Of a stretch of 64,000 nt of DNA, positions 38,601 to 47,707 are shown in pieces. Position numbers and translations under genes: made by a program. Within the stretch, counting starts at the first letter, position 1; every line of letters begins with the position of its first letter. The stretch is from an uncultured Bacilli bacterium. Its GTDB lineage: Bacteria > Bacillota_I > Bacilli_A > RF39 > UBA660. The notes beneath the pieces were generated by a model. It was given only the letters and a program-made list of their open reading frames with translations, was not told where the DNA came from and searched no databases. The stretch spans positions 35,795-99,794 of the forward strand of contig CASPWD010000009.1 of NCBI GenBank assembly GCA_949425635.1, read 5' to 3'.

Positions 38601-39550
38601 TGCTCATAATCTGTATTTAAAATATTATTTTCATACCATTTATCTAGTTCGGTTTTAAAAACAGAGTCATTTTTGTTTTGATGAGCTGAAGAATAATCTG
38701 AAGCATTTAAACTACCATACATGTAACCTGCATATGCATTATTATTGTATTTTGTAGCACTATTGACTTCTATTGTTTCAGCTTGAATACCTAAGAATGC
38801 TCCTTGAGATAAACATGAATTTCCATTAGGAATACCACTATATATTAATCTTATGCCGCCATTTTCAGATGTCCTTAAAATTTTCCAACATCTCTCAGCA
38901 AATAACACATAATTTTTAACCTCTGCTTCTCTTCCACGATAATAGTATACTGACTTACCTGAATCTGTATTTGTACTCTCGTAAACTCCTGATTCATTTA
39001 AATTATCAAAATTAATACTACTATCGTTCCCCTTTGATAAACTTTTTATGTATGACGCAAGATTAGTATTTTCAACGGAAGAATCTGAAGGTGTTGTTGT
39101 TTCTCCAGGTAATAACACGCTAAGATCACTTGTTAATGATTGCCCTGGTTCAACACGAAGCTTTTTACTTATATAATTATTTTCATCATAAAGGAACTTA
39201 GTTCCATCATTTTTTCTTGCTTTACAGTTTATATCAACGTCTGCATAATAAGAACTAGAAGTGTTTTTTATTGTATACTTTAAATCTGCATCTCTATGGT
39301 TGATGTCAGTATATGTAAACGTTATTTCATTTTTTTCTTCGTTTATGATATTTGATTTACCAACATCATTTAGGAAAGCTCTACTAAAATAAACCCGAAA
39401 ATTTGTATCTCCTGAATAAGCGAAATTAACAAGTCCATTTATATCAAGTTTAGTATTTAAAGCAGCAAAACCTATAGACATAGAAAAAACAAGGAAGAAC
39501 ATTCCTAGTTTAAGTTTGTTAATCTTAAATTTTTTTAGCGACTTCTTCAT
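35639..39550 (-). CDS. giant secreted fusion: SipW-type signal, three DUF6273-like modules, GH3 beta-N-acetylhexosaminidase
   Basis: 1303 residues. N-terminal SipW-type signal (LGMFFLVFSMSIGFAALNT) and TasA-like domain to ~150; a full DUF6273-like module (about 165-490: CWKILRTSENGGIRLIYSG, DKWYEN, YPVSTLTADELVYAG); two shorter modules (about 510-735 and 745-955) with YWTMTP or YWAEST and RGVRPVI or RGARPVI; then a GH3 NagZ-type domain (~975-1303) with PLVLPVDEEGGRVVRIS, the SMKHFPGYGNNADTHSSSS loop and the nucleophile aspartate in LAITDDLGMSAVG. It should hydrolyse N-acetylglucosaminides of peptidoglycan outside the cell. The last gene of surface locus 2. The domain combination is unfamiliar to me. 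Confidence 0.85.
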   Translation of the reverse strand: MKKSLKKFKINKLKLGMFFLVFSMSIGFAALNTKLDINGLVNFAYSGDTNFRVYFSRAFLNDVGKSNIINEEKNEITFTYTDINHRDADLKYTIKNTSSSYYADVDINCKARKNDGTKFLYDENNYISKKLRVEPGQSLTSDLSVLLPGETTTPSDSSVENTNLASYIKSLSKGNDSSINFDNLNESGVYESTNTDSGKSVYYYRGREAEVKNYVLFAERCWKILRTSENGGIRLIYSGIPNGNSCLSQGAFLGIQAETIEVNSATKYNNNAYAGYMYGSLNASDYSSAHQNKNDSVFKTELDKWYENNILNTDYEQYVLDDVYYNDRAVLTDYSNINSSTEYEGLGYGTHTALYESASRVSPLANSLTPTYKTPNLNDSFTVSDTTNGNGALKYPVSTLTADELVYAGATKSGASSWLYIYNRLLLTMSPVGFYDGTMNFVIQKKNGTLGTIPSDSSESLYILPTITISADLNILSGDGSNSSPFVLSSEDIYENTYTCTLNVDKIGYSKDVEVHNPLMDLEVGEEYCFEDECFYTISNDKKGTVKLLAKYNLYVGNIYSNSSNFTTISTSDSRYGKQHYTAVGAYADASKYPRTGTTIYSSNTTDNSYANSVVKTYVDAYGEYMRELTGINMSASLITRDELINLGCVSNSKESNCNSPEFDWVTGTTYWTMTPGNGTVYLVGADGFFNASIYPSSLTNKDSRGVRPVITVSYAAKNPDVTFVTGNGENVGDELCIGEECFYVLNYDGNNYTLFAKYNLYTGRIYTATNKFTTISTSDAQYGKQSSLAVGDKLGDYYPRYGTITYTEATAAVNNYVSYLTNTFGINISSGRLITPSELSGLGCDANRYINDTSAYKNWGCEYPGYSNYSWVLNSTYWAESTSSKIYLVGGDGFYKPLDRTSAQENNNNSRGARPVIVVPATEIKSPDYIVPSTSYPSSWDDNGIFSEYYDQAYEKLKTMTTSEKVGQLLIMSYNPSDPTKADTAVQKYHVSGVLFFENAFTGKTISQVQEMTSSLQAQAKIPLVLPVDEEGGRVVRISPNLDLVANEVAQYPNLFYTNTNNKNAWKLASDLYTESGNNFNLIVQEEQVRNNLLKKLGLNMNFAPVVDIATPPAYISDRSFGDNPELTAQYAKTVIEAGKDSGISHSMKHFPGYGNNADTHSSSSVDETSMEDLRNIHLVPFIAGINAGAESVMISHNIIAAIDKNSPASLSKGVHDLLFDDLGFTGLAITDDLGMSAVGTKYPKQYLQAFQAGNHLILTNINFDDAHTEIMNAINDGTISMDELNKRVFKVLAWKYYKGLL

Positions 39551-39588
39551 ATTATTTTAACTCCTCGTTTTTTCCTATAGGTACCATT

Positions 39589-40992
39589 TTATTTTTGTGA
39601 TGAATTATTTCTTCTTTGTCTATTATATCTACGATTTCTTTTTTTGTTAGTTTTACTTTTTTCTGTTGTTTCTTCTGCTTTATTTGTAGTTATTTCTGTT
39701 TCTTCGATTTCGCTTTTTGCTTCTTCTACATCTTCTTTTTCTTCCTCAAGTGATTTTTCTTCTATTTTGGAAATTTCATCACTTTCGATTTCTTCTTCAA
39801 CTACATCATTTTCTTCTTGTTCAATCATTTCTTCACATTCAATTTCATCGAACTTATTATCAATATTTTTTATATTATCCATTTCGTCTACTTTAGAAAT
39901 TTTTGAAGTTGAAGTTTCTTTATTCTTTTTATCAAAATCTTTGGCATTCATTATGTAAATATAAGAAACTTTTGTATCTATAATATAGAACACAGCTTGT
40001 TCTCCAGGAATTGATTCATAAAATAATATTGGTTTTTCAATGCTATCTCTTACGTTAATTAAGTCATCAAATGTATTTACTATTTCTACTCTTAAAGACA
40101 TTGTATACATTATTTCTTTTGTATTAGATGTCATAGCTTTTTTACTAATATAGCTTCCATAATCACAAAAAATCTTTTTTAATCTTTCTTGATATTTAAC
40201 TTTACTATCTTTATTAATTACATATCTGAATATTTCGAATGCAACCCATGCTATTGTAACAAGAGCTAATAGTATTGAGATAACAAATAATATTGGATGA
40301 ACTATAGATGTTTTACCATATTCAAACACTTCATTTTTATTATTGGTTAAATCATAATTCATCTTTATTTCTGCAGTTTTAGTTGTTAAAGGGATTTCAA
40401 AACTAACGACCGCAGAATCATTTAATTTATTTTCAAATTTTTCAGTTGTTCCTTCTACCTCAACATATAGGCCAACAATTACATTTGCTCTAGCAGAGAT
40501 ATCATATTCCTCAAGGAATGAACTAGCAAGTTTGTTATATTTATTATAGTCAATCTTCAACTCTTCTGTAATAGAGAAATTTTTGTCTTTAACTTGTTGA
40601 ATATCTGTTTTATCAACTAAAATTTCTTCTTTATCAAATATTTTCTTGCCTGTCCCATCATCTACTACAACTTTGGCATTAATGTAATATTTGTATCCTA
40701 AATCAAGGTCTTCATCTACATTAAATTTATAATTAAAAGATGCATCAATGTAATCAATTAATGTTGAAAGGTATAATCTATTCTTTGGCAAAGATGGTGT
40801 TATATAATAGTTATTCTTTTTTAAATATACATTATAGTCAAGCTCGGAGGTGTCAGAATAATGCATCACATATGCATCTTTATGCTTAATAGACATAAAG
40901 CATAGAAGCATAGCAGCTAGTAAAACTACAACTCCTCCAATTGTTATTAAAATTATTTCTTTTTTGGTTCTTTTCTTTTCAATATTCATCAT
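39589..40992 (-). CDS. DUF5305 family membrane protein
   Basis: 467 residues from the ATG at 40992 (site GGTGTGAT ahead), which avoids overlap with the upstream peptidase gene. Two membrane helices (about 11-34 and 233-256) enclose an outer domain of ~195 residues with the DUF5305 pattern (Y.SDTSELDYNVYLK, YYINAKVVVDD, FEIPLTTKTAEI). After the second helix a cytosolic part ends in a ~110-residue E-rich segment and a K/R-rich tail (KKRNRRYNRQRR). DUF5305 genes often accompany SipW-type peptidases, as here. Possibly an assembly or regulatory partner; function not known. Confidence 0.8.
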   Translation of the reverse strand: MMNIEKKRTKKEIILITIGGVVVLLAAMLLCFMSIKHKDAYVMHYSDTSELDYNVYLKKNNYYITPSLPKNRLYLSTLIDYIDASFNYKFNVDEDLDLGYKYYINAKVVVDDGTGKKIFDKEEILVDKTDIQQVKDKNFSITEELKIDYNKYNKLASSFLEEYDISARANVIVGLYVEVEGTTEKFENKLNDSAVVSFEIPLTTKTAEIKMNYDLTNNKNEVFEYGKTSIVHPILFVISILLALVTIAWVAFEIFRYVINKDSKVKYQERLKKIFCDYGSYISKKAMTSNTKEIMYTMSLRVEIVNTFDDLINVRDSIEKPILFYESIPGEQAVFYIIDTKVSYIYIMNAKDFDKKNKETSTSKISKVDEMDNIKNIDNKFDEIECEEMIEQEENDVVEEEIESDEISKIEEKSLEEEKEDVEEAKSEIEETEITTNKAEETTEKSKTNKKRNRRYNRQRRNNSSQK

Positions 40993-41005
40993 TTTATCAC
41001 ACCAC

Positions 41006-42145
41006 CTATAGCCATTCATTTAATATTACTGATGGCCATGCTATTAATAATACTCGTAGTTTTACTACGCCTATTGTATTTTCTTTTGTCACTATCCAGT
41101 TGTCTTCGCTTTCGTTAGCGTCACCTTTTGTTATATAGGCTTGCTCATCATTTTCCACCTCAATTATCGAAGCAATACGGTGGACCATTATTTTATTATT
41201 TTGTTGGAAAACAATAATTTCCCCAATATCTAGTTTCTCGCCTTGATATGCTTTATATATTACCGCATCTCCTTTATCTATTGTGCCTTGCATAGACTCA
41301 CTACCTACTGCAATCATTGAATAAGTAAACTGGCACGAAATTAGATATACTAAAATTGTTAATATTATCAAGGCAATAATATTTATTTTTATGCTTTTCT
41401 TCTTGTCTATACGAATTTCTTTTTTGGTTTTGCCTAAAACATTTTCTAATGTAATATATATGAAATATGGTAAAACAGTTAGCATTACTGTTTCTATGAA
41501 TATATTTACATTAGGAATTATCGGAATAAAGAATGTATATAAATCCATTAATAATCTATACCAATAATTAGTTACATAGCCATATTTTGGACTTGTATAG
41601 TCTAATAATAAGTGTTTTGTAATTGTAGGTATTACGAAAGTTAATAATAGATTGACTACTTCATATTTACTTTTAAAGTTACAATTTGGTCCGAGGATTA
41701 TATAGTCAATAAATAGATAATTTAATATCATAATTGTTCTAGCTATATAATACTTTGAATCTTTTTTATTGTGTTTTAGGTTCGATAATGAAAGATATCT
41801 AATTAATTCAGTTAGTATAATGATTATAAAAACAGATATAATACGAGACTTTGTTAAGTAGTTTTTATAAAATACATTGTAACTTTGAGAAAATCCTGAA
41901 AATAATCCACAAAAGTAAAATATCCCCAGTGTAAATAAACATCCTCCTATTATTATGTAATAATGTGTTTTATCACGTTTCCTTATCGGTTTTTTAAACC
42001 TTATGAAGAAAAACAATAGTATTAAGAAACCTACCATTCCTAGAATAGTCCATCCTAGGTTAAAAGTTCTAAATACAAAAACGTTAAAGAACAGTAATAT
42101 AAACAATAATACTTCAAATAAAATTTGAATACCAATTTTTAACAT
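41006..42145 (-). CDS. large polytopic signal peptidase I (ER/SipW type)
   Basis: 379 residues, twice SipW length. The first ~255 residues hold about seven hydrophobic helices with no known motif. The C-terminal ~125 residues are the peptidase: catalytic serine in GSESMQGTIDKGD, histidine in NNKIMVHRIASI and the GDANESEDNW box. This is the Ser-His ER-type family. It follows the TasA-like gene at 42183 and precedes the DUF5305 gene, so it likely processes the locus 2 substrates and possibly those of locus 3. The role of the extra membrane domain is unknown. Confidence 0.88.
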   Translation of the reverse strand: MLKIGIQILFEVLLFILLFFNVFVFRTFNLGWTILGMVGFLILLFFFIRFKKPIRKRDKTHYYIIIGGCLFTLGIFYFCGLFSGFSQSYNVFYKNYLTKSRIISVFIIIILTELIRYLSLSNLKHNKKDSKYYIARTIMILNYLFIDYIILGPNCNFKSKYEVVNLLLTFVIPTITKHLLLDYTSPKYGYVTNYWYRLLMDLYTFFIPIIPNVNIFIETVMLTVLPYFIYITLENVLGKTKKEIRIDKKKSIKINIIALIILTILVYLISCQFTYSMIAVGSESMQGTIDKGDAVIYKAYQGEKLDIGEIIVFQQNNKIMVHRIASIIEVENDEQAYITKGDANESEDNWIVTKENTIGVVKLRVLLIAWPSVILNEWL

Positions 42146-42182
42146 CTCATCACCACTCTTTAACTATTTTCTACTAAACTTT

Positions 42183-42755
42183 TTAGTTTTCTACAGCTTC
42201 TGCAGTTAATTTACAAGTAACTGTTATGTTAGCTTGTTCTTCACTAGCGTATGTTTTCTTTAGTTTAACAGCTATTGTTGCAGGCTCTGCAGTTTGTGTA
42301 GGATTACTTGTTGTTCCAGCTGCAAGTACTAAATCTTTATAATTTGTACTTGGTGTTATTTCAATATAATCTAACAATGTTTCATTGTCAGCTTTTGCTG
42401 TACATGTAATTGTTCCGAATTTTGCATCATATTGACCACGATTTTCTACCCAATAACTAACTGTAGCTGTTTCATCGACAGTATTTAAAATTGGTGTTGT
42501 AAATGTTAATGTTTTACCATTTTTAGAAACTGTTACTGTTGATCCTTCTTTTTCAGGCATGCTTCCTACTATTGTTGCATGTTTTGCTTCATCATCATCG
42601 CCAACAAAGCGAAGATTTTGATCAAATTCTGTCGCATTACCTTTTACTTGAACAGTACCATTAAAGTTTAATGTTGTACTAACAGCAGCAAAACCTACTA
42701 CTAATAGTAATAATGCGATTACTATTCCAGCTTTTACACTTTTTCCTTTTTTCAT
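42183..42755 (-). CDS. SipW-dependent TasA-like secreted protein
   Basis: 190 residues from the ATG at 42755, with GGAGGAAAAG upstream. The signal, IVIALLLLVVGFAAVSTTLN, is the SipW-cognate type, and the mature part is a small beta-sandwich-like domain (FNGTVQVKGNATEFD, ATVSYWVENRGQYDAKFG, ITVTCKLTAEAVE) rich in T, A and V, typical of fibre-forming matrix subunits. It is the first gene of locus 2, directly upstream of the large peptidase. A diverged copy lies at 33223. Confidence 0.82.
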   Translation of the reverse strand: MKKGKSVKAGIVIALLLLVVGFAAVSTTLNFNGTVQVKGNATEFDQNLRFVGDDDEAKHATIVGSMPEKEGSTVTVSKNGKTLTFTTPILNTVDETATVSYWVENRGQYDAKFGTITCTAKADNETLLDYIEITPSTNYKDLVLAAGTTSNPTQTAEPATIAVKLKKTYASEEQANITVTCKLTAEAVEN

Positions 42756-42863
42756 TATCTTTTCCTCCTCTATTATATAGAATAACATTTAATATACCAA
42801 AAAACAACAAATATCGACAAAAAATATAAATAAAACTTATATTATAAGTGATAATCCTATTTA

Positions 42864-42908
42864 TAAAAAAGATTAATATTCATACTTACTTTTTTGAATA
42901 TTAATCTT
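42864..42908 (-). terminator. rho-independent terminator of the CotD-like gene
   Basis: A 14-bp stem (42869-42882 with 42895-42908), 26 bases after the stop codon, is followed by TTTTTTAT on the minus strand. Confidence 0.7.
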
Positions 42909-42933
42909 ATATTTTTAGGCTTTATTTGCCTTT

Positions 42934-43242
42934 TTAGAAACCACCGCAGTTATTGTCATAAACATTACTTACTTCGTCTTCCATTGTACAAGTAAATACT
43001 GGTTGATAAGTGTGTCTATATACATGATGATTTATTATTCTTGTATTTACTGGAATGATATGTGGTACTTCATAGCACATTTCTCTATGACAAACTCTTT
43101 CCTGAGGACATTCCATTACTGGAGGGCACATATTGCTTTGTGGTTGACATCCCATTTGTCCTTGTGGCATAGCCATATTTGTATTCATATTATTCATATC
43201 TTTACCCATTGTTTCATTTTCATAACATCTATTTAAAAACAT
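42934..43242 (-). CDS. CotD-like spore coat protein
   Basis: 102 residues, methionine- and asparagine-rich at the N-terminus, with seven or more cysteines and a His/Tyr-rich core: CPPVMECPQERVCHREMCYE, then PHIIPVNTRIINHHVYRHTY. That core (PHI.PV.T...HHVYRH.Y) resembles CotD-type spore coat proteins, which pack in the coat and may be disulfide cross-linked. AAAGGA lies eight bases before the ATG. The promoter region has a sporulation-sigma-like -10. Family assignment is by pattern and moderately sure. Confidence 0.62.
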   Translation of the reverse strand: MFLNRCYENETMGKDMNNMNTNMAMPQGQMGCQPQSNMCPPVMECPQERVCHREMCYEVPHIIPVNTRIINHHVYRHTYQPVFTCTMEDEVSNVYDNNCGGF

Positions 43243-43262
43243 AAAAACAATCCTTTCTACTT

Positions 43263-43290
43263 TATCATATGTAAGAAATGTGTTTTATGT
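43263..43290 (-). promoter_or_regulatory. possible sporulation-sigma (sigma-K-like) promoter
   Basis: The minus strand has CATATGATA (43263-43271), matching the CATAnnnTA -10 of sigma-K, with AC 17 bases upstream (43289-43290). Given the low information in this motif it is only suggestive, but it precedes a coat-like gene. Confidence 0.3.
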
Positions 43291-43312
43291 TTGGGTTATT
43301 TGTCCTATAAAA

Positions 43313-43346
43313 TCAAGAAAAAAGAAGAAACTATTTCGCTTCTTCT
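43313..43346 (-). terminator. rho-independent terminator of rny
   Basis: AAGAAGAA and its complement pair around a 9-base loop spanning the stop codon at 43331; TTTTTTCTTGATTTT follows on the minus strand. Confidence 0.6.
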
Positions 43347-44884
43347 TGGGCTCTTGTTTCTCTGATAACAGTAATTTTGATTGTACCAGGGTATTGCATT
43401 TCGTTTTCGATTTTTTCTTTCATTTCACGAGCAATGCGATATGACTCTTTATCATCTATTTGTTCTGGTTTAACCATTACTCTTACTTCACGTCCTGCTT
43501 GCATTGCAAATGTTTTTTCTACGCCATCAAAACTATTACCAATTTCTTCTAACTGTTCAAGTCTCTTAATGTAGTTCTCTAGTGAATCATTTCTTGCTCC
43601 AGGACGAGCAGCAGATAATGTATCAGCTACCGCTACTAAAACAGCAATTGTACTTGTTGGCTCAGTATCTCCATGATGAGACTTAATTGCATTAATTACA
43701 ACTGGATCTTCATGATATTTTTTAGCGATTTCTTCGCCTAGTTCAACGTGACTTCCTTCTACTTCAAAGTCGATTGCTTTACCAATATCGTGTAATAGAC
43801 CTGCACGTTTAGCTAAAGTTACGCTTTCACCTAATTCAGCAGCCATTAATCCACAAAGATGACCCACTTCCTTAGAATGTTGTAGAGCGTTTTGACCATA
43901 ACTTGTTCTAAAATTTAATTTACCGATTAAATTTACTAACTTAGGATCTACTTTTGTTAAACCTAATTCATAACAAGTCTCATTCCCCATTTCAGTAATT
44001 TTTTCAGTCATATCTTTTGAAATTTTGTCATATACTTCTTCAATACGAGCTGGATGAATACGGCCATCTTTAATTAATGTTTCAATTGTAAGCTTGGCAA
44101 TTTCTCTTCTTAATGGGTCGAACGAAGATATAACGATTGCTTCAGGAGTATCGTCGATAATTAAATCAACACCTGTAACTGATTCAATAGTTCTAATATT
44201 TCTTCCTTCACGACCAATAAGACGACCTTTCATCTCATCATTTGGTAGTGTTATTGTACTTACAGTTTGTTCATTTGTTACATCGTTAGCATAACGTTGC
44301 ATACTAGTTACAATTAAACTCTTAGCTGTTTCATTTGCTTTAAGTTTAGCTTCCGTTTCTCTTTCCTTGATGTAGTCAGCTATTTCTAGTGACATATGCT
44401 CTTCTACTCTTTTCATGATTAAGTCATGAGCTTTTTCTTTTGAGAATTTAGCAATTGTTTCTAATTGTTCCATCTCACTTTTCAATAATTCATCAATTTT
44501 AGCTTCTTTTTCTTGCAATTCTTTTTGCTTGTTAAGTAAATTATTATCTTTTTGATCTAATAAAGCATCTCTGTTTTGTAGTATTTCTTCTCTTTTATCA
44601 AGATTTTTTTCACGTTGTAAAAGTCTTTCTTCTGAATCTTTAATTTCAGATTTTTTTTCTTTAATTTCTTTATCTGTTTCTTGTTTTAAACGATAGCTTT
44701 CTTCTTTTATTTCAAGTAAAGCGTCTCTTTTTTGCTTTTCAGCATCTTTCTTTGCTTGTTCGATCATTGTTGTTGCTTTATTTTCAACGTTTTTATTACG
44801 CAAATAATTAACAACTATAATTATAATAATCCCTAAAAAAATTCCAACAAGAAGTGCCAAAATGATCATCACATAATTGTTCAT
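43331..44884 (-). CDS. rny: ribonuclease Y
   Basis: 517 residues, normal length. RNase Y starts mRNA decay at the membrane. One N-terminal membrane helix (about 4-27), a long charged coiled coil (about 30-200), a KH domain with [20 protein letters not shown], and an HD domain with the metal site in [20 protein letters not shown] precedes the ATG. Its usual neighbour recA is close but separated by an 892-residue unknown gene. Confidence 0.97.
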   Translation of the reverse strand: MNNYVMIILALLVGIFLGIIIIIVVNYLRNKNVENKATTMIEQAKKDAEKQKRDALLEIKEESYRLKQETDKEIKEKKSEIKDSEERLLQREKNLDKREEILQNRDALLDQKDNNLLNKQKELQEKEAKIDELLKSEMEQLETIAKFSKEKAHDLIMKRVEEHMSLEIADYIKERETEAKLKANETAKSLIVTSMQRYANDVTNEQTVSTITLPNDEMKGRLIGREGRNIRTIESVTGVDLIIDDTPEAIVISSFDPLRREIAKLTIETLIKDGRIHPARIEEVYDKISKDMTEKITEMGNETCYELGLTKVDPKLVNLIGKLNFRTSYGQNALQHSKEVGHLCGLMAAELGESVTLAKRAGLLHDIGKAIDFEVEGSHVELGEEIAKKYHEDPVVINAIKSHHGDTEPTSTIAVLVAVADTLSAARPGARNDSLENYIKRLEQLEEIGNSFDGVEKTFAMQAGREVRVMVKPEQIDDKESYRIAREMKEKIENEMQYPGTIKITVIRETRAQEEAK

Positions 44885-44964
44885 TTTGATCCTCCAAATC
44901 TATTTTATAGAAAAATTAATCTAATCATCTATAAACCTATTATAAAAGACTTTTCTTTTTTTTT

Positions 44965-44997
44965 CAATAAAAAAGAAAAGCTAGGTCCTTAGCTCTT
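44965..44997 (-). terminator. rho-independent terminator
   Basis: An 8-bp stem with one G-T pair (core AGCTA/TAGCT, 44979-44983 with 44990-44994) spans the stop codon at 44989 and is followed by TTTTCTTTTTT on the minus strand. Confidence 0.65.
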
Positions 44998-47667
44998 CTT
45001 AAATGATAAGACATATTCATCTAAATCTTTCTTTTTGGTTATTTCAGAAATAACACTTAATGTTGCTTTCATTTCTTTTAATGCTTCATTGTCACCATCA
45101 AGGCATTCGTAATAAAATTTACCATTTTTATCTATCAAAATGTACCAATCATCGTTGTAGAAAGCATATTCCATATAACCTAGAGAAAACATGCAAAATC
45201 TAGTCTTTGAAGAATCGCTATTTTTTTGATAATTAATAGCTTTTATTAATTTTTCTAAGTTTATTTTATCAAGACTTATCTCTTCTGTTATTTTTAGTGA
45301 TTTTATTGGTCTTCTTGGATCTTTGTAAATATCATCTACTGGGCCATATGTTAAAGTTCTTAAATCTGTTTGGGATTCTTGGTAAATAATATCTAATCTT
45401 TTATGATAGCAATCCGTTGAACCATATATTTTATCTTCTTTTTCTAGTATTGTTGGAGTTTTTAAGTTAGTTGGCCATGGTGTGAAACTCGGTTTTAAAT
45501 AGGAGGCTTGACCAATACATGCTACTTTAAGAGGTCTGTCTGTTTCTTTAGCTTTTGATGCACTGATAATTGCTTCTATTCCTGCTTGAAAAGCTTTAGC
45601 AATTAAAGTGTCTGTTTTATCTCCTATTACTTCAATACTATTAGCAATTAAAAGTTCTCCATTTCGTTTAAGCGGAGAGAATGACGCTAAAGCTCCTGTG
45701 TCTTTATAAGTAAGTAAGATACGGCCATTTACAGAATGAAGAGCATGTAATAAGTGATTGTGGCCAATGTCTAGAACTCTCATACAGCATCCAGCTTTAT
45801 ATCCTAAAATATAAGCAAGACAGTCGTCAAGACGCATTACTTCATAGCTATAGCCATTTTCCATTGTGCCTCTAACATATGGAATAGTCGAAGTTTTTCT
45901 TTTTAATTGTTCACGATATATCTTAGTTGTTTCTTCATATATTTCTTCGTTAGGATGTTTTGTTTTATTCCCTAAACCTATTTCATATAGATAATCCTCT
46001 AATTTATATAGGTCTGGTGAGACATCGTATTTTACTTTGTTCGTTTTTTCTTTTAAGATGACTTCAACTTGTTTGACAGTAATATGTCCTTTGCATTTAT
46101 CTTTGATATCTTCAAAATCATTAAATAGATGAAACCAAGTTGTTTCAAATACTGAACCAGCTTCTAGTACTTTAAAGATATTGTCTCCAGTAAATAGGAA
46201 ATTGATAAATTCTTGGTTTAATATTGGTTCATATTTTTTACCATTTTTAGAAAAAGCTACATCTTTGACTTCTAGTTTACTAACACAATCTAAGAAGGAT
46301 TTCCCTACTTTACCATAATCACCTCTTAGAATAGATATTGTTCTATCAAGACCAAATACAAGATACATACGAATAGCTTTACTATAAATGTCAGATATTT
46401 CATCTTGTGTTTTATCTTCAAGCATTTTTGCAATTTTATTAATTTGTTTAACATTAAGTTTTAGAATTTGCCTTATTTCAATACCATTTAGGTAATTCAT
46501 ATAAAGCGATGTCTTATTAAAGCGCATATGAAAGATGCTTTTTAAATCATTAGGATTATTAAATAATTTTGATAGGTCTTCTTTAGTGGCGTTTAATAAA
46601 CCATTTTTGATGTATGAATTTATCATTTCTTGTTCTTCTATTGTATATTCTCCTTTAAATAAGTAGTTACGCAAAAAAGTAATAAGTTTTGTTTCTAGTT
46701 CTTGATCTGTCTTAGATGCCTCTCTTAGTGTCGTAAAAACAAAATATTCAAAAGGATGAGTAATTAAAGTAAGGTCTAAATAACTACTATTGAAGATTGT
46801 ACCATTAGCAATTTCTTTATTGATTAACTCTTTAAAGTATTCTTCAATCGCATCTTTATTTATTAAAATGTCAGATTTTTCATCGGTTATATTATAAGAA
46901 GTTGAAATATTGTATAAACCAATCAATTCTTTTAAATCTAGTCTTCCTAAGGTTTCTTTACTGATTTTCATCTGCTTTCCGTTTTCTCTTAAATGGTAAC
47001 TTTTACTTCTTAACATTGGAATTACTGAATTATCTTCTGTACTATAATAATTGTGGCCTTTTTTCATGGTTGTTTGATAAATTGTATGGAAATCTTGTGG
47101 CAATTTTACTTCCTCAAAAAAGCCATTTAATAAACTTGTCCATCTTTGTTTATGATTATTATTCGCTAAGTCATAGATTCCACTAGCTATAGTGTTTTCA
47201 TATAGTTTTAAACAATCTATTTTGTCGAGTATTTTTCTAGGAAAACCTTTGGAAAATAAAACGATTATTTGAAAATAGATATTCTCAGCAAGACTAGCAA
47301 AAATATTAGGACTTTTAATTTCGTTTATAAATAACTCAAGATTACGAAGACGCTCTTTTGAAAAGTAAAGACTTGTGTTTAAAGCTTTTGTATTTTGTAT
47401 GTCTAGTGCTTTTATTCCTAATAAAATTTTTTGGCGTTCACTTGATTTCCAGATTGTTTCTTGAATAGGAGCAGGACTCATTCTAAATATTAACGAAATA
47501 ATATCATAATCTTCTATTTTCAATAGTTTATTCGTTACGTTTTCATCAGCTAAAACGATATTTTTCTCATCTTCAGTTAAGCCTTTTAATAATGGATATA
47601 GTTTTTTTCTATTGTGGTTATATGATTTTTGCAATTCGTTTTTAACTTCGATTAACCTAGTTTCCAT
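44989..47667 (-). CDS. large hypothetical protein between rny and recA
   Basis: 892 residues. Largely helical, no signal peptide or membrane segment, so cytosolic. The N-terminal ~600 residues read as helical repeats with many leucine and lysine residues. The C-terminal ~290 residues look like a separate alpha/beta domain, with a cysteine pair in GYKAGCCMRVLDIGHNHLLH, an ASFSPLKRNGELLIANSIEV strand-loop-strand and KVACIGQASYLKPSF. I do not recognise a family. It has its own terminator and lies between two universally important genes, perhaps inserted there in this lineage. Confidence 0.78.
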   Translation of the reverse strand: METRLIEVKNELQKSYNHNRKKLYPLLKGLTEDEKNIVLADENVTNKLLKIEDYDIISLIFRMSPAPIQETIWKSSERQKILLGIKALDIQNTKALNTSLYFSKERLRNLELFINEIKSPNIFASLAENIYFQIIVLFSKGFPRKILDKIDCLKLYENTIASGIYDLANNNHKQRWTSLLNGFFEEVKLPQDFHTIYQTTMKKGHNYYSTEDNSVIPMLRSKSYHLRENGKQMKISKETLGRLDLKELIGLYNISTSYNITDEKSDILINKDAIEEYFKELINKEIANGTIFNSSYLDLTLITHPFEYFVFTTLREASKTDQELETKLITFLRNYLFKGEYTIEEQEMINSYIKNGLLNATKEDLSKLFNNPNDLKSIFHMRFNKTSLYMNYLNGIEIRQILKLNVKQINKIAKMLEDKTQDEISDIYSKAIRMYLVFGLDRTISILRGDYGKVGKSFLDCVSKLEVKDVAFSKNGKKYEPILNQEFINFLFTGDNIFKVLEAGSVFETTWFHLFNDFEDIKDKCKGHITVKQVEVILKEKTNKVKYDVSPDLYKLEDYLYEIGLGNKTKHPNEEIYEETTKIYREQLKRKTSTIPYVRGTMENGYSYEVMRLDDCLAYILGYKAGCCMRVLDIGHNHLLHALHSVNGRILLTYKDTGALASFSPLKRNGELLIANSIEVIGDKTDTLIAKAFQAGIEAIISASKAKETDRPLKVACIGQASYLKPSFTPWPTNLKTPTILEKEDKIYGSTDCYHKRLDIIYQESQTDLRTLTYGPVDDIYKDPRRPIKSLKITEEISLDKINLEKLIKAINYQKNSDSSKTRFCMFSLGYMEYAFYNDDWYILIDKNGKFYYECLDGDNEALKEMKATLSVISEITKKKDLDEYVLSFKKS

Positions 47668-47707
47668 AGTTAGTCCCCCTTAAATTAATCTCTATTATAA
47701 ACACAAA

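Noticed and set aside
35639..39550. CRISPR array or tandem DNA repeats in the giant surface gene
   Set aside because: The internal similarity is at protein-module level with irregular spacing; there are no short identical repeats with spacers.
39644..39958. A serine-rich plus-strand frame opposite the DUF5305 gene
   Set aside because: It is the complement of the glutamate-rich tail of that protein; composition explains it fully.
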